Shown here: in pieces, positions 26,285 to 32,372 of the stretch
Layout: the number at the start of each line of letters is the position of its first letter
How positions within the stretch are numbered: position 1 is the first letter of the stretch
Source: Gemmatimonas sp.
GTDB taxonomy: Bacteria > Gemmatimonadota > Gemmatimonadetes > Gemmatimonadales > Gemmatimonadaceae
DNA length: 64,000 bases
Direction: 5' to 3'
Assembly (NCBI RefSeq): GCF_031426495.1
Contig: NZ_JANPLK010000085.1
Location: forward strand, 1 to 64,000
Made by a program: the position numbers and the translations under genes
The notes under the pieces: generated by a model
Databases searched by the model: none
Seen by the model: only the letters and a program-made list of their open reading frames with translations
Told to the model about the DNA's origin: nothing

Positions 26285-28390
26285 CTAGAAGCCGCGCGAC
26301 ACGCCGACGCGCAGCATGCGCGGTTCGACGGGATGGACGTGCACATCCGCGACGCCAGTGCCAGCCTCGCCGGCAAGGCGCGAGGTATAGTAGTACTGGA
26401 CGTCGCTGCTGCGCGCATTGGCGGCGTTCAACAGACTCGCCGTGAGTCGCGTACCACGAAACGTGGTGCCGACGCTCACGTTGAGTAGCGTCGTGGGCGT
26501 GCCGCGCACGCTATTGTCCTCGATCAGCGCACTCGATCCGAAGTGGCGAACACGCGCGATGGCGTGAACACCGGCCACGGGCTCCCACGTCGCGCCGGCC
26601 GTGATCACGCGCTCGAGCGCCCCCGGAATGCGATCGCTGTCCGGGCCCGCGTCCGCGAAGCGTGCGCGCGTGAAGGAAAGATCGCTATCGAGGGTGAGGG
26701 TGGTGGTCGGCTTCAGGTAGTTGGCCATCGTCACGCCTACCCGGCGACTGCGCCCCAGCGCCTCCGTGGTGCCGGCATCGCCCACGAACAGGAGCTCGCT
26801 GTCCAGCTGCAGCGACCAAACTGACGCCGTGGTGCGCAGCCATTCACCGGCCGACGTCCGAAGACCGACTTCAGCGGCACGCGAGCGGACCAGCGGGTCC
26901 ACCGCGTCAACGGGTGCCCCGCTGACCGGGTCAATCCGAATCGTCGTCCCGCGGGCATCGTTGCTGTGAAAGCCGAACCCCCCGCCGAGATAGAGCTCCG
27001 TTCCGGTGGTGGGGGTGAAGACCATGGACGCTTTCGGACTGGCGATGGCGGCGCTGCGTGTGCCGCTGTTTCGCGGATCGTTGCTGCGCACGCGAAATCC
27101 GTACACGTCCTGCCGCATGCCGAGCACGGTGCGCAGGCGTGGGTGCCACCGCGACTCGAGGCTGACATAACCGCCCAGACTTCCCTGGTCGATGCCGTCG
27201 CGACGCACGGTATCGCCGCGAACGCGCGCTACGCTCCGGTAGAGTCCCACGGCAATGTCGTCGCCACGGAGCTGCACACCGCTCCGCAGCAGATGGGGAA
27301 TACCGGCCACAATGCCAACCGTGGTCAGTTCGGCGTTCACACCGCCCAGCGTGCGGTCGTCGGTTTGGTTGATCTGATCGCCCGCTGCGGCATTGTCGAG
27401 GAAATACGTAAAGTTCGAGAAGAGCGTCAGCGCGTGGCGCACCACAAACGCGTCAACGGTTAGCGAGCCGCGCTTCCGCGTGCGCGTCCAGGCGAGGGAG
27501 AGACTCTGCCGCTGCGCGTCACCTCCCAGCGTGGGATCGACCTGTCCAAAACGCCCGATGGCGCCCGAGGCGACTACCCGACTGGGAATCTGATCGGTGG
27601 AGTTCCATCGATTGGCGTAGCCAAGTGCCAGCAGCGAGAGCTCATTGGTCCGTCCGCGCCAGGTCCAGCGTGCCATGCCGCTGAACTTTCCCAGGCGCTG
27701 CGGCTGCTCCCATGGTCCATCGTACTGCTTTGCTTCGCCGCCAAGGAGTAACTGACTTCGGCCCTTCGTCGTCCCCGCGCCAAGTACCGTGCGTCGGTAG
27801 CCGAACGCGCCGCTCTCGAGCAACGCAACAGGCGACGCAAACGATCGCGCCAGGTGCAGCGTGGCGCCGCCGGCGCTGCCGAAGTCGCCGATCTCCGCAA
27901 ACATGGGCCCAAGTTTGTACTCGAGATGATCGACGAACTCGGGGATGAGTTGATTGAGGTCGGTATAGCCGTGCCCGTGCCCGTGCGTAGGAAGGTTGAG
28001 TGGCATGGACTCGAGGCGCGTTTGAAAGTCGGTGCCGTGATCGAGATTGAATCCGCGCACGACCATTTGATTGGCTTTGCCGTCTCCGCTGTGCTGCGTG
28101 AGGATCATGCCGGGCACGGCTTCGAGAATCTCGCCTTCACGTTGGAGCGGACGCAGCCGCAGATCGGCGCGACCGACGCGGCCCTGAGAGGCGGTCGTCG
28201 CCACCCCGACGAGGTCGTCGGCGCGTCCCCGTACGCGCACGGTGCGCAAGGTCGTCAACGTCGACGAGTCCGCGCGCGCCCTGACCGTTGCGCTCGTGTC
28301 GGTCTGTTGTGCCGAGAGAGCGCCAACCAGAGAGGCGGAGGCAATCGCCCCGGACAGGAGGTGACAGCTGGCACGGGAGGTGAGGCGCAT
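26285..28390 (-). CDS. TonB-dependent outer-membrane receptor
   Basis: Start placed at ATG 28390 (MRLTSRASCHLLSG), which opens a signal peptide ending near GALSAQQ; an upstream in-frame start would add 38 atypical residues. The plug domain has LQREGEILEAVPGMILTQH, MVVRGFNLDHGTDFQ and, near residue 155, LPTHGHGHGYTDLNQLIPE, a short His-rich loop, then EIGDFGSAGGATLH. The rest is a 22-strand barrel, ending in LRVGVSRGF with a terminal Phe. The family takes up siderophores, cobalamin, metals or sugars using the TonB proton-motive system. It is divergent from a gene set including a HupE/UreJ-like transporter, which makes metal uptake or efflux a fair guess. Substrate not shown by sequence. Confidence 0.88.
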   Translation of the reverse strand: MRLTSRASCHLLSGAIASASLVGALSAQQTDTSATVRARADSSTLTTLRTVRVRGRADDLVGVATTASQGRVGRADLRLRPLQREGEILEAVPGMILTQHSGDGKANQMVVRGFNLDHGTDFQTRLESMPLNLPTHGHGHGYTDLNQLIPEFVDHLEYKLGPMFAEIGDFGSAGGATLHLARSFASPVALLESGAFGYRRTVLGAGTTKGRSQLLLGGEAKQYDGPWEQPQRLGKFSGMARWTWRGRTNELSLLALGYANRWNSTDQIPSRVVASGAIGRFGQVDPTLGGDAQRQSLSLAWTRTRKRGSLTVDAFVVRHALTLFSNFTYFLDNAAAGDQINQTDDRTLGGVNAELTTVGIVAGIPHLLRSGVQLRGDDIAVGLYRSVARVRGDTVRRDGIDQGSLGGYVSLESRWHPRLRTVLGMRQDVYGFRVRSNDPRNSGTRSAAIASPKASMVFTPTTGTELYLGGGFGFHSNDARGTTIRIDPVSGAPVDAVDPLVRSRAAEVGLRTSAGEWLRTTASVWSLQLDSELLFVGDAGTTEALGRSRRVGVTMANYLKPTTTLTLDSDLSFTRARFADAGPDSDRIPGALERVITAGATWEPVAGVHAIARVRHFGSSALIEDNSVRGTPTTLLNVSVGTTFRGTRLTASLLNAANARSSDVQYYYTSRLAGEAGTGVADVHVHPVEPRMLRVGVSRGF

Positions 28391-28609
28391 TGATCGTTGC
28401 GTAAAAATGAAAGGGCAAGGCGTAGTACGAACCCATTGCCATACGTCGGGCACCTTCACTTGGATGGATGGGGGTAGGGGTTCTTGCTGGCGCACCTTGT
28501 GCAATGGTGAAGAAATCCAATCCGGGGCGAGCGCCGTAGACCCTGTGTTGCCCAGTGAACGACTGTGCCTTCTCGTTCAAATCACGCTCTCCCACACCAG
28601 GACCTCTCT
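28391..28609. promoter_or_regulatory. Divergent intergenic region between the TonB receptor and DUF4331 genes
   Basis: 219 bases between two starts pointing away from each other; it must hold both promoters. I could not fix -35/-10 boxes with confidence. I looked for a cobalamin or NiCo riboswitch and saw none. A possible weak Shine-Dalgarno CAGGA stands 10 bases before the GTG at 28610. Confidence 0.5.
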
Positions 28610-29329
28610 GTGGACATCTCCTTTCTCTCCCGACGCGCCACGCGCGTCGTCGCACTGGTCGCTGCCGTCGGCTCGATCGGTGTCGCCGGTGCGGTATACG
28701 CATCGGATCACCAGGACACGCCGGAAGTCGAGTTGAATCCGCGCATGGACATCAACGACGTCTATGCGTTTCCTGGCTCGTCGGCCGATCGCATTGCCCT
28801 GATCATGACGACGTCGAGCCCCATTGCCGGCACGACCGCGTCGTTCGATCCGGACCTGCTGTATCAGCTCAAGGTCGACAACAGCGGCGATGCGATCGAA
28901 GACTTGGTGTTCCAGGTCACGTTCGACAACGGCGTCGGTGCGGCGCAGAAGTACACCGTGCGTGGGCCCGTTGCCCCGACGATGACCGGCACGAAGTCGT
29001 CTCTCGTCACCACCGGCCCGGTGCTCACGGGCACGGTTGGCAGCATTGGCGGCTCGGCCACCGGCACGCAGGTGTTCACGGGCGTGCGCGCTGATCCGTT
29101 CGTGATCGATCTCGAGCAGTTCTTCAACATCATTCCGGACCGTCGTCCGTCGACCGGTCCGTTGTCTGGCCCGGCCACGCCGACCGCTACGGCATTCCGT
29201 ACGCCTGGCATCGACTTCCTGCGTCCATTCAACACGCTCGCGATCGCCATCGAACTCCCGAAGGCCCTGCTGCAGTCGAACACGGCCGCGACCGCCAACT
29301 TCGGCGTCTGGGGCACGATCAGCCGATGA
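28610..29329 (+). CDS. DUF4331 family protein, N-terminal half type (DUF4331-A)
   Basis: Start at GTG 28610 (VDISFLSRRATRVV), preferred over 28565 because it directly opens the signal peptide (VVALVAAVGSIGVAGAVYAS). The mature protein starts with the DUF4331 signature SDHQDTPEVELNPRMDINDV, followed by YAF and a beta-rich domain of ~200 residues that contains VQVT-like strands and LEQFFNIIPDR. DUF4331 proteins are exported; their function is unknown. Normal members are about twice as long, and the missing C-terminal half is matched by the next gene. Five genes from here to 32309 are packed with overlaps or very short gaps. Confidence 0.85.
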   Translation: MDISFLSRRATRVVALVAAVGSIGVAGAVYASDHQDTPEVELNPRMDINDVYAFPGSSADRIALIMTTSSPIAGTTASFDPDLLYQLKVDNSGDAIEDLVFQVTFDNGVGAAQKYTVRGPVAPTMTGTKSSLVTTGPVLTGTVGSIGGSATGTQVFTGVRADPFVIDLEQFFNIIPDRRPSTGPLSGPATPTATAFRTPGIDFLRPFNTLAIAIELPKALLQSNTAATANFGVWGTISR

Positions 29330-29361
29330 ACGCCAATCTCAACTCTCACGGAGCCCTGCGC

Positions 29362-29922
29362 ATGCGCCGCTCACTCGCTACTCGTTTGTTCACCGTCGCG
29401 CTTGCTCTCCCGCTGTTCGCTGCGTGCAGCGATGACGACAACGGGGGCACGATCACTGACCCAATCGTCACCACCCCGCGTGTGTACTCGCAGGTCGAGC
29501 GCCTCGGCAATCCGCTGGTGAGCGAAGTGTTCTTCGCCAAGCGCGATCACGGCTTGCACAACACGACCGCGCCGGCCACCGACATCACGAACGGTTTCCG
29601 CACGAAGATCAAGGCCTTCACGGATGCCTTCAACCGTGGCAACACGATCGGCACCACGCTCGGCGCCGTGCTGGTGCCCGACATGCTCATGGTGTATCCG
29701 AACCGTGCCGGATCGACTTCGGGCTGGCTGAGCTGGGCGCTCGCCAGTGGCTACGGTGGTCGCAATCTGAAGGACGACGTGGTCGATGCTGGTCTGACGG
29801 CGACGTTCGGCAATCTGCTCGACCCCGCTGCCACGGTATTGCCCGGCTTGACGTCGGACAACATCAGCACGTCGGTGCGTACGTACGGCACAGCGTTCCC
29901 GTATCTCGAAGCGGCACGATGA
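29362..29922 (+). CDS. DUF4331-like lipoprotein, C-terminal half type (DUF4331-B)
   Basis: Start at ATG 29362, eight bases after a CACGGAG ribosome site; another ATG at 29326 overlaps the previous stop and cannot be excluded. The N-terminus is a lipoprotein signal (LFTVALALPLFAACSDDD, Cys at the lipobox). The body starts with PRVYSQVERLGNPLVSEVFF, which matches the second half of DUF4331 proteins, and ends after a short beta/helix region (186 residues in all). The separate signal peptide shows that the split from DUF4331-A is real and not a frameshift: A is secreted, B is lipid-anchored. They probably assemble outside the inner membrane. Confidence 0.8.
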   Translation: MRRSLATRLFTVALALPLFAACSDDDNGGTITDPIVTTPRVYSQVERLGNPLVSEVFFAKRDHGLHNTTAPATDITNGFRTKIKAFTDAFNRGNTIGTTLGAVLVPDMLMVYPNRAGSTSGWLSWALASGYGGRNLKDDVVDAGLTATFGNLLDPAATVLPGLTSDNISTSVRTYGTAFPYLEAAR

Positions 29923-31208
29923 ATCCCCGGCTGATGATGTGGCCGGCGGCGATTGGAATCACGATCGCCGGTCTTGGCGGAGTGGCGTATCACCAGGCGA
30001 TGGGCGTCGATCTTTCGGTGCCATCGGCAGTGGACGCCACGGCCACATCATCAGCGTCTGCCTCGCGTCATGCGCAACGAGATGCGCAGCGCGCGGCAGA
30101 GCGTGCACAACGCGATGTGCAGATCCAGGTTTGGAATGAAGCGCTGACGGCTGATCCCGTCAGCGCGGTCTCGATGGGACAGCTCGCGGCGCTGCACCTG
30201 CAACGCGCCCGGGAAAGTGGTGTGTTCAATGAATACCAGCAGGCCGAATCGTTGGCGCGTCGCTCCTTATCGACGCGCACACGACGCAATGCGGCCACGG
30301 CGGTCACACTGACGAACAGCTTGCTGGCACAACATCGCTTTACCGAGGCGATGGACGTGGCACGCACGCTGGTGTCGTGGGAACCGGAGCAGCCCGCCTA
30401 TCGGGCCTTGCTCGGTGAAGTCGCCATGGAACTCGGTGATGATTCCACCGCCACGGCCATGTTCAACTCCGTGTGGACTGCCCGCGCCGGACTGTCGATT
30501 GCGCCCCGCGTGGCGCGGTGGCTCGAGCTCACGAATCACGTGGAGAAGGCGCGTCGCGTGTTGCACGTGGCTCGCACGGAAGCGCTGAGCCGTCGTGATC
30601 TGAGTACGGAAACGAAGGCGTGGTTTCATCTACGCGTAGGTGAGTTGGAGTTGCGTGCTGGTCGCGCCCGCGACGCGGCGGCGGCGTATCGCGCCGGCCT
30701 GGCGCTCGACGACCAGGACCCCCGTCTGCTTGCCGCCATGGCGCGACTGGCTGATCAGCAAGAGAAGCCCGCGTCGGTCATCGCCTGGGGGGAGCGCGCC
30801 ATTGCCGTGCGGATGGACCCGGCCACGCTCGGGCTGCTGTCGAGGGCGTATACACGGCTCGGCGACCGCGAGAAGGCGAGCGAGTATGCGCAAACACTGG
30901 CCGTGGTCGCATCGGCTCAACCGGGACCATACGATCGCGCGTGGAGTCTCTACCTGCTGGATCAGGAGGAGCAGGTCGGCACCGTGCTCGAAAAGGCGAA
31001 GGCCGAACTGGAAACGCGCCGGGATGTCTACGGCTACGACCTCACCGCGTGGGCGCTGTATCGCGCCGGCCGCTTCACCGAGGCGCGCGCCATGATGGCG
31101 CAGGCCATGCGGCTGAACACGCCGGATCCGCTGCTGCAGCATCATGCGGCAATGATCGCCGCCGCGCCGACCGCGGTGTCAGCAAGCAACGCTTCCGCGG
31201 GCCAATAA
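29919..31208 (+). CDS. Membrane-anchored TPR protein
   Basis: 429 residues; start overlaps the DUF4331-B stop (ATGA). A single N-terminal hydrophobic segment (MWPAAIGITIAGLGGVAYHQ) is followed by a charged coiled-coil-like stretch rich in Ala/Arg/Gln (QRDAQRAAERAQRDVQIQVW, residues ~51-70). The remainder is tetratricopeptide-like repeats, e.g. LAALHLQRARESGVFNEYQ, FHLRVGELELRAGRARDAAA, and LLSRAYTRLGDREKASEYAQ. TPR proteins serve as scaffolds; here the position suggests it docks the DUF4331 pair or the HupE-like transporter. No catalytic motif seen. Confidence 0.82.
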   Translation: MNPRLMMWPAAIGITIAGLGGVAYHQAMGVDLSVPSAVDATATSSASASRHAQRDAQRAAERAQRDVQIQVWNEALTADPVSAVSMGQLAALHLQRARESGVFNEYQQAESLARRSLSTRTRRNAATAVTLTNSLLAQHRFTEAMDVARTLVSWEPEQPAYRALLGEVAMELGDDSTATAMFNSVWTARAGLSIAPRVARWLELTNHVEKARRVLHVARTEALSRRDLSTETKAWFHLRVGELELRAGRARDAAAAYRAGLALDDQDPRLLAAMARLADQQEKPASVIAWGERAIAVRMDPATLGLLSRAYTRLGDREKASEYAQTLAVVASAQPGPYDRAWSLYLLDQEEQVGTVLEKAKAELETRRDVYGYDLTAWALYRAGRFTEARAMMAQAMRLNTPDPLLQHHAAMIAAAPTAVSASNASAGQ

Positions 31209-31209
31209 G

Positions 31210-31809
31210 ATGCTCTCCGAACTGTACAGCTTCGCCGTGCTGGGCTTTCAGCACATCGTCGCTCTCGATGCGTTCGATCATGTACTGTTCCTGCTGGTGC
31301 TGGCGGCGATCTACCGTGGTCGCGACTGGCGTCAGGTGCTGTGGGTGATCAGTGCCTTCACCGTCGGCCACTCGATTACGCTGGCGCTGGCGGTCACCGA
31401 CGTGTTGGTGCTGCCGCCGGGTATCGTCGAGTTTCTGATTCCCCTCACGATCGTGGCCACCGGCATCGAGAACATCGTGCAGCGCGAGCGCGCGGCGCAG
31501 GGCCTCTTCTCGAGGCATCGCGTGGTGTTCGCGGCAGCATTCGGCCTGGTGCACGGGGCCGGCTTTGCGGGGTACCTGCGCAGCCTGTTCCTCGATTCCA
31601 TCGCGGTGCCGCTCGTGGGATTCAACCTCGGCATCGAGGCCGGACAGATCGTCGTGCTCGCCGCGACAGCAGTGCTCTTTCGCGTGGTGGACGGCGGATT
31701 GTCCGCTGCATTGCCGTCGCGTGACCCGTTCCCGCTGCGGCTTACCGCGGTGTCACTGGGCGTCTCGCTCGTCGCCACCGGTTGGGCGTGGCAACGGTTC
31801 CCGCAATGA
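31210..31809 (+). CDS. HupE/UreJ-like membrane transporter
   Basis: 199 residues, six to seven membrane helices. Conserved polar residues sit within the helices: GFQHIVALDAFDHVLFLLVL at residues 12-31, then FTVGHSITLALA, and FGLVHGAGFAGYL near 117-129. This matches the HupE/UreJ_2 family, whose relatives are secondary transporters for nickel or cobalt, with the His/Asp residues as likely metal ligands. One base separates it from the TPR stop. Substrate could be Ni, Co or another cation. Confidence 0.85.
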   Translation: MLSELYSFAVLGFQHIVALDAFDHVLFLLVLAAIYRGRDWRQVLWVISAFTVGHSITLALAVTDVLVLPPGIVEFLIPLTIVATGIENIVQRERAAQGLFSRHRVVFAAAFGLVHGAGFAGYLRSLFLDSIAVPLVGFNLGIEAGQIVVLAATAVLFRVVDGGLSAALPSRDPFPLRLTAVSLGVSLVATGWAWQRFPQ

Positions 31810-32309
31810 AGCGCTTGGCGGCCGTGCTCGTGATGAGTGTTGGCGTCGCGACGACGGCGCATGCCCACGCCATTCACACCACGCACACCACCGTGACCGC
31901 CGACGCGAAGGGGTACATGCTCACGGTGCGGGCATTCGCTGACGACTTGTCGGCATCGGTGGCTCGCTTCAGCGGACGTACGCCTCCGGCCGATTCGTCG
32001 GTGCGGGTGCCTGAACTGGTGGCCTATGCGACGGCACGTTTAGGACCGACGAGCGCCGCCGGGGTGCGTCTCGCGCTGCAGTCCTGCGGCGTGAAGCGCG
32101 TGCAGGACGCCTACGTGCTGTGCTTCCGGATAGCCACCACCCCGCGCACCGTCCCGCTGCGGCTGGGCAATCAGATGCTGGCCGAGCTACATGCTGATCA
32201 AGTCAACATTGTGCAGTGCGATGTAGCCGGCAGTCGCCGCACCAATCTGTTCACGCGCGGTCGCGCGGCGAAGGACATTGTCGAACGTGGGGTGTGCGCG
32301 GCGTCATAG
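31806..32309 (+). CDS. DUF6702 family exported protein with His-rich mature N-terminus
   Basis: 167 residues, ATG overlapping the HupE-like stop (ATGA). The signal peptide ends in ATTAHA, so a signal peptidase I cut predicts a mature protein starting HAIHTTHTTVTA: His at positions 1, 4 and 7. The beta-rich body has two cysteines (LQSCGVKR and VLCFRI) and a C-terminal CAAS. DUF6702 members commonly accompany HupE/UreJ-like or other membrane proteins and start with a His after the signal. An N-terminal His invites comparison with copper 'histidine brace' proteins; that is inference. Last gene of the five-gene unit; a strong inverted repeat straddles its stop codon. Confidence 0.8.
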   Translation: MKRLAAVLVMSVGVATTAHAHAIHTTHTTVTADAKGYMLTVRAFADDLSASVARFSGRTPPADSSVRVPELVAYATARLGPTSAAGVRLALQSCGVKRVQDAYVLCFRIATTPRTVPLRLGNQMLAELHADQVNIVQCDVAGSRRTNLFTRGRAAKDIVERGVCAAS

Positions 32310-32335
32310 CGACGGACCGCACACACCCCACGTTC
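32283..32335. terminator. Inverted repeat across the DUF6702 stop codon
   Basis: GAACGTGGGGTGTGCG at 32283-32298 pairs with CGCACACACCCCACGTTC at 32318-32335, leaving a two-base bulge. The TAG stop (32307-32309) lies in the loop. There is no T-run, so it is an imperfect candidate; it sits between convergent genes and could end transcription in both directions. Confidence 0.6.
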
Positions 32336-32340
32336 ATTTC

Positions 32341-32370
32341 GTACTCGTTACTCCGTACTCCGTACTCCCG
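32341..32370. repeat. Heptamer tandem repeat GTACTCC
   Basis: Four 7-base units in register: GTACTCG, TTACTCC, GTACTCC, GTACTCC, then CG. The array fills nearly the whole gap between the inverted repeat and the stop codon of the second metalloprotease (32373). Confidence 0.75.
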
Positions 32371-32372
32371 AC

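Noticed and set aside
28391..28609. A cobalamin or NiCo riboswitch upstream of the TonB receptor
   Set aside because: No conserved box or fitting stem set was seen on either strand.
28610..29922. A frameshift joining DUF4331-A and DUF4331-B
   Set aside because: Each has its own export signal and ribosome site, so they are separate genes.
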